From Amphimedon queenslandica (Eukaryota; Porifera; Demospongiae; Haplosclerida; Niphatidae), in assembly GCF_000090795.2 (NCBI RefSeq), contig NW_003546264.1, positions 65,366 through 129,365 on the forward strand: 64,000 nucleotides of DNA, read 5' to 3'. Of the stretch, positions 18,272 through 30,468 are shown piece after piece; within the stretch, counting starts at the first letter, position 1, and the number at the start of each line of letters is the position of its first letter. The notes beneath the pieces were generated by a model. That model worked only from the letters and a program-made list of their open reading frames with translations. It searched no databases and was not told the DNA's origin. The position numbers and the translations under genes are program-made.

Positions 18272-20861
18272 ATGAAGAGAAGAAGGTTCAATGAAAAGGC
18301 TCGTCAAGGGAAGGCTGTGAGTGTAAAAGGCGGCCAAGCACCACCTGATACAAACTACACTGTACTAATACCACGGACCAATAAGAGCTGTAATGAAGAG
18401 AAGGCAGACCAGACTAGTAGAACAAATAAGAGACTGAGCAGTAGACAGAAGAAGAAATTAAAAGCAGTAATTGAAAATAAAAGAAAAAAAGAAAAGGTGA
18501 GCTTGTAATTGTAGTCATGTTCATGTAATTATTGTGTTACATGAACTGTGTGATTGTTATTATTTTTATATTTACTGTTGCTTTAGAGAGCTGCAATAAT
18601 AAACAGTTTACAGTCAATGTCTCTGTCGTCATCAGAAATGAAACTGCTACATCGATCAACTGACCTTTCCAAGAATAAACTGACAGCCAAGTATGTATCA
18701 AGAAATGTCACTATAATAGCACAGGGCATTCATTATCTGGCAGGGAATTCTCCATTCTTATTACATTTTCTGATGCATTTACATTTTCTTATGTTGTGTA
18801 GAAAGTTTGAGTTGATTCCGATCAAAATTGGATTTTTTATGAATTTTAAAAGTTACTCCAAAATCGGACTAAAGTCCCTGTACTATAATAGTACAGAGAT
18901 TTTAGTCAAATTTTACCAAAAATAAAAAGGAGAGGATTTTTCAATTTTATTACATTTTCTGATGTATTTATGTAGAGAATTAATTGAAAGAGGATCAGTG
19001 GACATTCCTCCATTAATTAATAACTCGTTTGAACTGATAGAAGAGAATGGGTGTGGTCCAAATATTGGTAACATACTAATCAACAAACCAGGAGGAGGAG
19101 GAGGAGGAGGAGTGAAAAGGAGAAAGCAAAGGAAAAGAAGACGTCATTTAGTTGAGAAACGTATTTTGGAACCTCGTGAACTAAAGGACTCGTCCAGTGA
19201 TGTATCATCAAGTGAAGAGGAGGAGGAGTCAGAAGAGACTACTAGCCATCATGAACTAATGGAGACTGAGCAGGAGGAGGGGACTATATCTACTGATGGA
19301 CACTGTGCTTCCAATGAATCCTCTTGTTTATTATCTTCACCTGACCCTCCCTCCTCTTCATTACCCTCGTCCAGTGCCCCTCCCATTAGTGCCCCTCCCC
19401 CTGCTACTCCTGCTGTATATGTGAGTGTCAATAGGTCAGGAGTAGTCCAGGTGAGTGGACTGGTATTATTGTAATTAATGAATAATGACACCTGCTCTCT
19501 TTCCTTCCTGTTCCCATGGATACACAGACAGTTATTCCTAGTAGACAGCAATCACAGCATGTGATGTCATATGAAGTGTCATAACTATACTCTATGGTAG
19601 TTATGACTCCATTCAATGATGTCATAGTCTAATTACTATTGTAATCTACATAGTTAATGGTTTTCATGTATTGTATTCTGGTGTGGCTATCATTGATATA
19701 CATGTTTATCATTATCATTATTGTTTTTGTTGTTGTTGTTGTTGTTATTATTTATTATTTGCTAGTCCTCTCGTTTATCTCTCCCAATATTATCGGAGGA
19801 GCACTCCATTATAGCAGCAGTGAAGGAGAATCCAGTGGTCATTATATGTGGAGAGACTGGTAGTGGGAAGACAACTCAAGTCCCTCAGTTCCTGTACGAG
19901 TCAGGCCACACCCTCTTAGGGGCGGAGTCAGGAAAGAGAAGCATCATTGGAATAACCGAGCCTAGGAGAGTTGCCGCTGTTTCTATGGCAACAAGGGTGG
20001 GGTATGAAATGGATCTGCCCAGCAGGTAAACGTTTTATGCTTTTTGTATAATGCCATGTTCATCCTAGCTCTTCCATTTACATATTTTGTTCTTCTTCTT
20101 GTGTCTTTTAATGTACAGTCAAGTCTCTTATCAGATCAGATATGAAGGAACTGTCTCTCAAAAAACTGAAATAAAGTTCATGACTGATGGAGTCCTCCTT
20201 AAAGAAATTGAGAAAGTATATGTACTTTATATGTACTTGTACTTGTACGTTGCAGCTGCTAATGTACATATACACATGTAATTAGTTGCCGTGTTTGCTG
20301 AGTAATTATTATTGACATGAGCTCATTTCACTGGAGCTAGAGATCAAAGGTCATTGCAATCATTTCAATAGTACATTTACTTGTAGAAAGTACATGTACA
20401 GTATTTAAACACATGATATGGTATTAATATACAGCTGCTACTGACCTTGAGTACACGTTACTGTATTTGAACTTCCTGATGTGAATCAGTATTATTATAA
20501 TTGAATCATCATATTGTCACATTGTGTAGGACTTCTTGTTATCAAACTATTCTGTCCTTATCATTGATGAAGCTCATGAGAGAAGTGTCTACAGCGATAT
20601 CCTAATAGGGCTCCTCTCCAGGATTGTTCCTTTAAGAAATAAAGTGATTTATGAATCAATTTTTAAAAACGTGAGAGTAACACTTTGTTTTTCCTTTTAT
20701 AGAGCGAGCGTCCATTAAAGTTGATAATAATGTCAGCCACACTCAGAGTCAAGGACTTTACTGAAAACCATGTCCTCTTTCCAACCCCACCTCCTGTTGT
20801 CAAGGTAACTGACAAACACATTATTATTATTATTATTTTTTTATTTTTTATTTTTATATTA

Positions 20862-20914
<53 letters not shown>

Positions 20915-23900
20915 AGGTTGAGTCCAGGCAGTTTCCTGTTACTGTCCATTTTAATAGAGTGACGCCACTAAATTATGTCTTAGCTGCTTACAGAAAAGTT
21001 TGTAAAATTCACTCAAGCTTACCAGGAGGACACATACTGGTGTTTCTAACTGGGAGACAAGAGATACTACAGCTGGTAAAGAAACTGGAAGCAACCTTTC
21101 CCTCATCGTCACTCCGACCTCCTGGGACAAGGGAAGAGGAGGAGGAAGAATATAAAGACTTGTGTTTAGAGAATCGAGACAAACTAGGAGAGAGGGAGAG
21201 GAGAAAGGATAGTTACGTTAATTTAGATGAGTAAGTTAATTAGTATAATTAATTATTATCACCTGCCCCGCCCTTTTTAGCTATCCCATATTATCAGAAG
21301 ATGTATTAGCTAATGATAGCAGCTGTTCTGATCACAGTGATTCCGATAGTAATGAAGAGGCGGAGTTTATTAGCGTTTCCAATAGCAACCAACCATTAGT
21401 TGTGTTACCACTTTACTCTACACTGGAGCCAGAGGAACAAGCAAAAGTAATTTGATATACATGTTCTTATGTTGTGTAGAAAGTTTGAGCTGATTCTGAT
21501 CAAAATTGAATTTTTTACAAATTTTTTTAATTGCTCCAAAATCGGACAAAAGTCCCTGTACTATAGTACATGGTCTCGGGCCAAATTTTGCCGAAAATGG
21601 AGAGTAGAGAATTCTCGATTTTTATTACATTTTCTGATACATATACATGTTCTTATGTTGTGTAGAAAGTTTGAGCTGATTCCGATCAAAATTGAATTTT
21701 TTACGAATTTTTTTAATTGCTCCAAAATCGGACAAAAGTCCCTGTACTATAGTACATGGTCTCGGGCCAAATTTTGCCGAAAATGGAGAGTAGAGAATTC
21801 TCGATTTTTATTACATTTTCTGATACATATACATGTTCTTATGTTGTGTAGAAAGTTTGAGCTGATTCTGATCAAAATTGAATTTTTTTACGAATTTTTA
21901 AAATTGCTCCAAAATCGGACAAAAGTCCCTGTACTATAGTACATGGTCTCGGGCCAAATTTTTCCGAAAATGGAGAGTAGAGAATTCTCGATTTTTATTA
22001 CATTTTCTGATACATATACATGTTCTTATGTTGTGTAGAAAGTTTGAGCTGATTCCGATCAAAATTGAATTTTTTACGAATTTTTTTAATTGCTCCAAAA
22101 TCGGACAAAAGTCCCTGTACTATAGTACATGGTCTCGGGCCAAATTTTGCCGAAAATGGAGAGTAGAGAATTCTTGATTTTTATTACATTTTCTGATACA
22201 TATACATGTTCTTATGTTGTGTAGAAATTTTGAGCTGATTCCGATCAAAATTGAATTTTTTACGAATTTTTTAAATTGCTCCAAAATCGGACAAAAGTCC
22301 CTGTACTATAGTACATGGTCTCGGGCCAAATTTTGCCGAAAATGGAGAGTAGAGAATTCTCGATTTTTATTACATTTTCTGATACATATACATGTTCTTA
22401 TGTTGTGTAGAAAGTTTGAGCTGATTCTGATCAAAATTGAATTTTTTTACGAATTTTTAAAATTGCTCCAAAATTGGACAAAAGTCCCTGTACTATAGTA
22501 CATGGTCTTGGGCCAAATTTTGCCAAAAATGGAAAGTAGAGAATTCTCCATTTTTATTACATTTTCTGATACATATACATGTTCTTATGTTGTGTAGAAA
22601 TTTTGAGCTGATTCCGATCAAAATTGAATTTTTTACGAATTTTTTAAATTGCTCCAAAATCGGACAAAAGTCCCTGTACTATAGTACATGGTCTCGGGCC
22701 AAATTTTGCCGAAAATGGAGAGTAGAGAATTCTCGATTTTTATTACATTTTCTGATACATATACATGTTCTTATGTTGTGTAGAAAGTTTGAGCTGATTC
22801 TGATCAAAATTGAATTTTTTTACGAATTTTTAAAATTGCTCCAAAATTGGACAAAAGTCCCTGTACTATAGTACATGGTCTTGGGCCAAATTTTGCCAAA
22901 AATGGAAAGTAGAGAATTCTCCATTTTTATTACATTTTCTGATACATATACATGTTCTTATGTTGTGTAGAAAGTTTGAGCTGATTCCGATCAAAATTGA
23001 ATTTTTTACAAATTTTTTTAATTGCTCCAAAATCGGACAAAAGTCCCTGTACAGTCAAACCTGTCTAAACGGTCACTGCTTAAAACAGCCAGCTACTTTA
23101 AAACGGTCACTATTTAATGTCCCAATTTTTTGGACAATGACTGTAATACTAAACTTACCTGTCCCAGCGGTCTCTCTGTAAGATGGTTAACGGTCACCGA
23201 CAGAATTAATCTCCATCAAGACTGATAAAGACCACCACTGTGTACAGGCGGCCAGATAGCCACGCCTATTGTACCACGCCCATTTTGAATTAATTTTTAC
23301 ATCATTAATAATGATTAATTTTTGTTAAATTGTTATCTCAAATAATACCTTCGAAATAATACTATATACCACTCAGTTTAGGCCTTTAGGGGTACCTAAA
23401 AGTTCTTTAAGTCTTGTTATATAGTTTCTATGGCCAGTAAATGTGTACAAAATAATTTAAACTGTATTTAAAGGCATTTCTATAAAAAGGCCACCTGCAT
23501 AAGACAGCCACTAAATGCATGTCCCAAGGTGACCGTTTTAGACAGGTTTGACTGTACTACATAAAAAATTTAAAAAAAACAAGATGAAGTAGGNNNNNNN
23601 NNNTAGAAAGTTTGAGCTGATTCCAATCAAAATTGAGTTTTTTACAAATTTTTTAAATTGCTCCAAAATCGGACAAAAGTCCCTGTACTATAGTACATGG
23701 TCTCGGGCCGAATTTTGCCAAAAATGGAAAGTAGAGAATTCTCCATTTTTATTACATTTTCTGATACATATACATGTTCTTATGTTGTGTAGAAAGTTTG
23801 AACTAATTCCGAGCAAAATTGGATTTTTTTACGAATTTTTAATGCTGAACTTACATGTACTTCATGTCTGACAGGTGTTTGGTTCTGATGTGATGGCTGT

Positions 23901-25846
23901 GTCTTCTCGTGTCTGTATTGTAGCTACTAATGTTGCAGAGACCTCAATCACTATCCCTAATGTAAAATATGTTGTTGATACAGGAAAGGTCAGTACTGTT
24001 TTGTAGTGTAACTCTTTCTTGTTTAATGACCCAACCTTGCACTTACTAATTAATTCTTTTGTCCTAAGGTTAAGAGAAAGTATTACGACTCTGTTACTGG
24101 TGTTTCAACGCTTAAAGTTGATTGGGTTTCAAAAGCGTCAGCCAATCAAAGAGCAGGTCGTGCAGGAAGAACTGAACCTGGACACTGCTACAGGTTAGCC
24201 ACACCTCTTGATCGTGTGATCATCATGGGACTCTTCTCTTAGGCTTTATTCTTCTGCTGTTTTTCAAAATAATTTCATTGAGTTTTCAGAACCTGACGTA
24301 ACCCAGCAACCAGTGGATGGTCTAGTCCTTCAGATGAAAGCTATGAATATCATTAAAGTGATTAATTTCCCTTTTCCAACTCCACCCAGTAAAGAAGCCT
24401 TAAAGGTGAGAGAGGGAAGGGTCTGTCTTATTTCATTTTATTAATGTACATGTACTTGTGTAGGCTGCGGAAGATCTTTTAGTTCATTTAGGAGCCATTG
24501 ATTCTGAGAGATTAGCCATTACTTCTGTCGGACGTACTATGGCTTCTCTTCCTGTCTCTCCGTCTTTTGCTAAAATGATTTCTCTCTCTCATCAAAATGG
24601 CTGCCTACCTTATATGGTAATCTTAGTCTCGGCTCTGAGTGTCCGGGAGATATTTCAAAATGAAATTGACAAGAAATGGACAATAAAGGTACTCCAATAT
24701 AATAATAATAACAACGTTACTTGCTGTTGCTAGGGGGAGGGGCGTCTCCTAGGAGACCTGATGGTGTTGCTAGGAGCAGTTCAAGGCTATGAGAGGGCAT
24801 TAAATAGAAACGAATATTGTAAAATGAGAGGACTAAGAATTAAAGCAATGGATGAGATTAGGAAATTGAGACGGCAACTTACTAATACCAGTAATTAATT
24901 AATTTAATTATTAATTAATCAATTATTGTTTTAGTTAATGGAATTTCTGGTAAAGGCGACCTTTCACTTGATCCTAATCTGGCCCTGCCCACTTCAGAAC
25001 AAGTAAGGTCACATGATAGTCACATGATCAGTTTATAAATGAACAGGTAAAGGTCCTTCGTCAGTTGGTACTAGCTGGTTCTCCTAATAAAGTAGCAAGG
25101 TTGTTACTGCCCACACACACACAGTGTCACATGTGATTATCATGTGATATAGGAAGATTGATACCAGTCGAATGAATGTAGAAGAAAAGAAGAAATATCA
25201 TTATGGATACGAAGTATATTCCACCAAAGCTTTATTTCTTATTTCTTATCCTTTAGTGTCAGCTGACTGATAGTCCGGTCTACTTACCCTCGTCCTCCTC
25301 TCTCTGTCTCTCTTCTCCTCTTCCCCAGTTTGTTGTATTTCAAGAACTACATGAAACCACTCGTTTGTATATGAGAAGTAATTAATTATAAGTCACACCC
25401 ACTCAGTTAATTAATGTATTGCAATAGATGTCAGTGTTATTGAGGCCGAGTGGTTGCCATGGTTACTGCCGGCTAGGTGCGTGTTCTCTGATCCTCTTGA
25501 AGATCCTCTGCCTACTTTTAACACCTCAAGTGGGAGGGTCTATTGTCACATGAAATATTCATTTGGTATTATTAATTATTATTATTATTATCATTATTAT
25601 TATTGCTATCTTGATTTTATGTTTAAAAGGTTCTTGGCAGCTTGGTGTTCAGTCCTTTCCTTACCCCACGGATTCTTTGGAAAGATACAAATGGTTTGCA
25701 GTTTTTCTACTCAAAGGAGAAGTAAGACCTCATTCAACTTAAGGAGCTTTATACGCAACTCTTGTGTGGCATATAAAGTTTGAGCTCATTCCGAACTCTC
25801 CATTTAATAATAATAATTATTATTATTATTAATATTATTATTATTA

Positions 25847-25923
<77 letters not shown>

Positions 25924-26356
25924 GTATAGGTTGCTCCTGGTTTTTCTCAGTTCACGGATTCATTGCTGACTCCTCCCATTACGATGGTCAAGAGTTGGGC
26001 CAAACTCCACAAAAGGACTCAAGTTCTTCTCTCGTCTCTCGTTGAAAATGAAGTATCAAGTAGACAAGAATTAATGAATATATGGAAGACTGATCCTAAA
26101 TGTAAGTACAACAAGATTTGTAAAAATTATTCCAAGCTACAGCACGTGGCAATGAAGATTCAGATTTTGTGATTTGATTTCTGCAACTGGACTAGAAACA
26201 CGAAATTTGCAACAATAATTATTTCAGAATAATAACGTTATTCATAGCTTTCTTTTGATAGATCTACTGTCACACTTGGCAATGTGGCTACCACAGAGAC
26301 TCCACAGTTCACTGAGTGAGAAGTGGAGCAGTATTGTTAACAGCACTTTAGAGTAA
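18272..26356 (+). CDS. DHX37: DEAH-box RNA helicase DHX37 (Dhr1)
   Basis: The ATG at 18272 opens [15 protein letters not shown], then a Lys-rich segment ([18 protein letters not shown]) as in DHX37. The helicase core shows motif I GETGSGKT, Ia [35 protein letters not shown] and [10 protein letters not shown], followed by the winged-helix/ratchet region ([23 protein letters not shown]) and OB fold. The last exons end [17 protein letters not shown] and a TAA at 26354-26356. DHX37 unwinds U3 snoRNA from pre-18S rRNA in the small-subunit processome of the nucleolus. Two introns contain 186-bp repeats; the larger, about 21448-23870, also contains a MITE and a run of Ns. Acidic and Ser-rich linker residues near 19190-19420 are low complexity. 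Confidence 0.95.
18738..18974 (+). repeat. 186-bp intron repeat copy that forms the 3' splice site of a DHX37 exon
   Basis: About 1.3 units. The unit end, normally CTGATACATATACATGTTCTTATGTTGTGTAG, is here shortened so that TTCTGATGTATTTATGTAG ends exactly where the exon coding [13 protein letters not shown] begins. The AG of the repeat therefore appears to serve as the acceptor. Confidence 0.8.
21453..23051 (+). repeat. 186-bp repeat array, about 8.6 copies, in a DHX37 intron
   Basis: Tandem units with a period of 186-187 bp (TGCTCC starts near 21534, 21719, 21906, 22091, 22278 and on). Positions 22214-22498 and 22587-22871 read identically, an offset of 373 bp, so a dimer has been duplicated. 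The array begins within about 10 bases of the 5' splice site (GCAAAA|GTAATT). Open frames across it arise because stop codons are rare in this unit; they are not genes. Confidence 0.93.
23052..23554. mobile_element. MITE-like DNA transposon remnant with terminal inverted repeats, TA-flanked
   Basis: Left end CAGTCAAACCTGTCTAAA at 23052 and right end ending GACAGGTTTGACTG at 23554 are inverted copies over about 25 bases. TA dinucleotides flank both ends (23050-23051, 23555-23556), consistent with a 2-bp target duplication. It is 503 bases long, has no transposase frame, and sits in the GTAC palindrome of a 186-bp unit, so it is younger than that unit. Confidence 0.82.
23594..23603. other. Assembly gap of 10 N
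   Basis: Ten Ns inside the repeat array. The number is a placeholder, so the real array may be longer or shorter than shown. Confidence 0.99.
23604..23850 (+). repeat. 186-bp repeat copies to the right of the gap
   Basis: About 1.3 further units in the same orientation, up to just before the 3' splice site of the exon coding [14 protein letters not shown]. Confidence 0.88.
25802..25926. repeat. (ATT)n microsatellite in a DHX37 intron
   Basis: About 125 bases of imperfect then perfect ATT units directly before a 3' splice site. A short decayed 186-bp fragment (AAAGTTTGAGCTCATTCCGA) precedes it at about 25776. Confidence 0.92.
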
Positions 26357-26520
26357 TCTTGTACTTTACATTTATTTGTTTTAAATATTGTTGTTCCTAA
26401 AACTGTACTATTACGCATGTCTTGTCTATTTTTTACAAAAAAGATGAAAAAGTTGAATCAAAAAAAGAGAGAACATACATGTAATTGCAAAAATGTGTCA
26501 AGAGGTACTTGGTGCTCATA

Positions 26521-28885
26521 TCATTCAGCATTCACGATGTCTTCAAGCGTTGGCAGTGTTTTGCTACCTTTACCAGACACTGAAGTGTGATCTACTACCA
26601 TCCAGCGATTGGTGGATGAAATACGTCGACTAAGAGACTTCTTGAAGCAATGTCTGTAATGCCTTCCTTTTGAATTCTTCTTAAGTAAAGGATCATGATG
26701 ACTGACAGTAGGAGGAGGAGAAGGAGAACTGGTTCCACATAATGTGAGCCTGTGCTTGACTCTTGAACTGATGCTTTGTGGAATGACCTCATGAGAGAGC
26801 GGTCTTGGGTTTACACCAACATACAGGAGATCTCTGTTCGAATGACTCGGAGTGTTTGGTGGTATGATGCTATTATGCTGGGACAGTGTCAAATTTAGAA
26901 AGTTAGGAAGACTATTGGTTGGAGGAACATAGCTAGCTTGGTCATCAGAGCTCTTTCTCACTAATCCTTCCTTGGATGAGTTGTTCTTGAACAAAGACTT
27001 ACTCTGTAAGCTGTTGCTGATGCTCTCATCTCCTGCTGTTACTCCAGAATCAGATATTGCTCTGATCCGACCTGCCAGGAGTCTTCCACTGGCTTTGTGA
27101 GTTATAATGGAGTCTTCTTCTCTGTTGGTTGAGTATTCGAAGGGGTTGCTATAGACATTGCTGTGGATTGGTCTCCTTAAAGACGAAGAAGAGGAAGCTC
27201 CTTCAGAAGGAGCACTGCTAGTTGAGGTAACACTAGAAGCTTCCTCTGCAACAAATATCGGATAATCAACTCGTGTTATCCCTTGATCACTGATTCCTTG
27301 ATTATTGATTTCTTTATCACTGATTCCTTGATCTCTGTTTGATTTTGCATCAATATCAGTCTTTGATTGTTCAAGATTAGCTTTCGAGGAGTTAATATCA
27401 AAGTGGATCTTTGATTCATCGTTAATTTGACACGATACAGTTTCAGTAGGTGATTTTGATCTAATATTAGGTGATTGATGATTGCTGTTGGAAGAAGAGA
27501 ATGATGAAATACGATTCCTTGATTCAACATTGTGACAATTGCATCTTTAAAAAACAAAAAATTAATAATAAAAATAATTACATTTAATTCTTGCTCATGT
27601 ACTTTGCTTCGTTGAGTGTCATTGGTTCCACCTGTAGCTCCAGCAATGCCCTCCCTCCTCCTCCTCCTCCTCCTCCTCCAACACTTTTGTCTTCCTTAGC
27701 AATCATAGCTTTCTCTTTCATTTTCCTCTCTATGTGATGAAGGAATGCTCCTGACTGCTTGTTGTTCTGTTGCTGGAGCAATAAAAGTGGGTCTTCCTTT
27801 TGCTCTTCGTGTTTCTCTGTTCCTAGCCCATTCTTACATGAACTGCCATTAACTAACAATAATAGAAATAATGAGCTCCAATGTACAACAAGTGTCTAAG
27901 TACATGTAGAAGACATCAGAAAATGTGATGAAAATTTAGGGTGATTTTAAAACCATTATTAATAATTCAAAAAATTTCAATCATAATCTGCTCAAACTGT
28001 TTACACAGTTCAGTGTACATGTATTAAGGATAATGATTTCACCTGAGTGAGTGCTCCCTTTAATGTGCATCACAGAGTCAACAGTGGAAGCTGCTGATGA
28101 CCAATATTCTGCTAGTAGTCTTGAAGAGGCGTTAGAAGGTTGTCCTGAGTTCCTTGCAAAGAGAAGGGGTCTGTAAAGGAGTGAAGTGTCATGTCTTGTT
28201 GGACACTCAAATATTATGTAGTTAATATCTGCTGCTTGCCGCTCGGGAGGTCTACAAATGAATGGAAGTGCAATCATAAAGACACTGGACATGGACATAC
28301 CTCTCCTTAGGAGCTGTCATTTGCATTACTGATGGTGTGCAAGTTGGAACGGCTTTCTTGACAGTCAATCCTCCATTACTGACAGCACCAGTTGATGACT
28401 GATTATAAGAAGAAGACTGGACTGTAGAGATGCTACAGCAATACTTCCTGTAGTCATCAATGTGGTCATAAAGCTGAAAGAAATGAGTGAACTGGTACAA
28501 TGGGGCGGCTGACCGTGAGCCGTAGGCCTGGTGATGGGGTCGTTTGAAGAGGAACTTCCTCTCCTGGACTTTAGGATGGACTGCAGTAGGGGGAGGAGGA
28601 GGAGGAGTAGGGCGAGAGTTTGTGTGTTTACTGTTCATGTTAGCATTTGAGTTGCTTGGATCGGAGCTAGATCTGCTCTGTAAAAGTGTGAAATTTAAAT
28701 TTTATCATAAAAGCAGCTTCAGTATAATGCTTGTAATGCCTTACTTTTAGTGAAGGGCAGACCTCATTTGCAATGTTAGTTACAAAATGGTGGCCTAGAG
28801 CTTTTGGTACTGGTCTTGATGGCCATGGCTCAAGTGGTGAAGCCTCAAAGGAGAAAGAAACGTCCAAACAGCAGCAGCATCTCAT
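26521..28885 (-). CDS. Unrecognised multi-exon protein, Ser-rich and mostly disordered
   Basis: Five in-frame exons with good splice sites. The first reads MRCCCCLDVSFSFEASPLEP then WPSRPVPKALGHHFVTNIAN; the next has a poly-Pro run and YQFTHFFQLYDHIDDYRKYC; then RPPERQAADINYIIFECPTR; then a Gln/Gly-rich exon ending LNEAK; and a final long Ser-rich exon ending TLEDIVNAE at the stop near 26521. I do not recognise the family. The four Cys after Met-Arg could be palmitoylated, and the YIIFECP and HFFQLYDHIDDY stretches look like folded pieces. An alternative ATG at 29038 (MGCEVTLVTDIHQ) lies in frame, 31 bases from the INO80B start, and is followed by a perfect GTAAGT donor. The gene is head-to-head with INO80B and tail-to-tail with DHX37. 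Confidence 0.72.
27900..28020 (-). repeat. Decayed 186-bp repeat copy in an intron of the unrecognised gene
   Basis: Weak match on the minus strand: landmarks for ATCAGAAAATGTGATGAAAA and CAATCATAATCTGCTCAAAC are in the right order and spacing but diverged. It is sense to the host gene. Confidence 0.5.
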
Positions 28886-29068
28886 CTTCTTACTCTTCCC
28901 TCTTCCATTTTGAGAGGTCGCTGCGGAGCCTACCCTTCCCCTACTGTTTGTTCCAAGAGGAGAAGACTCACCATTGAACAACAGTGCGAGCATACTTACC
29001 TGATGTATATCAGTCACCAAGGTAACCTCACACCCCATGAAGAGGAGGAGGAGATAAAGGTAGTGCTA

Positions 29069-30330
29069 ATGGGACGAAAGAGGAAGAGAGAGCAAGAACC
29101 AGCTCAAGAAGAAGGTTAGTGTCCCCATTTTACAATCACGACTTCATTTTCTGATTAGCAGAGCCCTCCTCTCTAAAGAAAAAGAGAGTGAAGAAAGTTA
29201 AAAAGAAGAGACACGTTGAGAAACAAGCCATAGTAGAAGATGAAGAGGCTTCAGTCTCCATTACTGATGACGAGTCCCAACAAGCTCTTCCTCTGTCAGC
29301 TACTTCAAGTCACAGGCCATTGACTCTTAAGATTAAACTAGGATCAAACGAGCTCCTCACTACCACTGAGGACAGGGTTTCCATAGGGACGGGCCCGTCC
29401 ATTAGTAACTATGGAGATGAGTGGGTGGGAGGTACGTACACATGATAGTCACATGATAGTCACATGATCTCGTGTACATGTATCAATAGGTAGTGATGAT
29501 ATATCTCCTGGGGATGGTGATGGGAGGGACATTAGTTTCCAGTTCAGTGGAGAAGAAGAAATTGAGGAAGACGAGGAGGAGGCGTGGCTTGTTGCCTTGG
29601 AAACAGGTATGGTAAATGAGCGAGGGTATCTCCCACAAGCTAAGGACCCTAATGCAATGACAGCAAGACAGGTACAGATATAATGACTGTACGATAACGT
29701 CCTTATAATTAGAGATCAATGCTTGGATCGAAAGAAGAAGAACTTTTGGAGCTACCGTTAATGAGTAGGCATGGCTAGTTATTAATGGATGGAGTTATTA
29801 ATATTAATGAATTAGAAATGAAATCTGATGAAATTGAGTCCGAAGAAATGCTATTGAAGAAAACGGAAAGAAATAAGAAGAGGCGACTCCAGGCAATTAA
29901 ACGTAGAGAAAAACACAAGGTAATGATGATCATGATATCATAATGGTGCTGTTGTTATTATTATTACTGGTTGTTTAGGCTGATACTGTACAGAAATTGT
30001 TACAAAAGCAGTCAACGAAGAAGAAAGATGATGATAAAGTGAGAGATATAGTCCACAGCAGCTGCTACTAATGATCTTCATTTATAGAAACAAGCCCCTC
30101 AGGTCCTCGGTCCTCATATTCGTTATTATGATCATGTGACTAAAGGTACTAGTCTATCGGTCACTCCCGGTCTCCAGTTTCCTATCCATCGTCCAGTGTC
30201 CTCTCCATTGCCCCCTCCTGCTCGTCCACTGTGCTCTGTGTGTTCCAGTAACCCTAAGAGATATTCCGATTCAAAAACAAACCAGCCGCTATGTAGCCTG
30301 CAGTGTTACCGTCGGTTACAAGTACATTAA
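29069..30330 (+). CDS. INO80B: INO80 complex subunit B (PAPA-1 / Ies2-like)
   Basis: Start MGRKRKREQEPAQEE at 29069. The next exon holds a Lys-rich stretch, acidic residues and LTLKIKLGSN, a conserved INO80B segment. Later exons carry the PAPA-1 helix (ERNKKRRLQAIKRREKHK then ADTVQKLLQKQ). The C-terminus is the HIT-type zinc finger, CSVCSSNPKRYSDSKTN then CSLQCYRRLQVH. The protein is a nuclear subunit of the INO80 chromatin remodeller that activates its ATPase. TCAATAAAG about 38 bases after the stop may be the poly(A) signal. The gene shares a very short divergent promoter with the unrecognised gene on the minus strand. Confidence 0.9.
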
Positions 30331-30468
30331 TTATCATTCATTTTATAATCTTGTAAAAATCAACAAAATGTCAATAAAGATATACAATGATAATAGTTTG
30401 TGACATTTGCAGCAAAGCGTAGCAACATTAAGAAGAAAGGAGCCATTACCAAGCATAATGCCATTGTT

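Noticed and set aside
21469-23181. Open frames reading [19 protein letters not shown] repeated
   Set aside because: They fall inside the 186-bp tandem repeat and appear in every array; they are a by-product of a unit with few stops, not a protein family.
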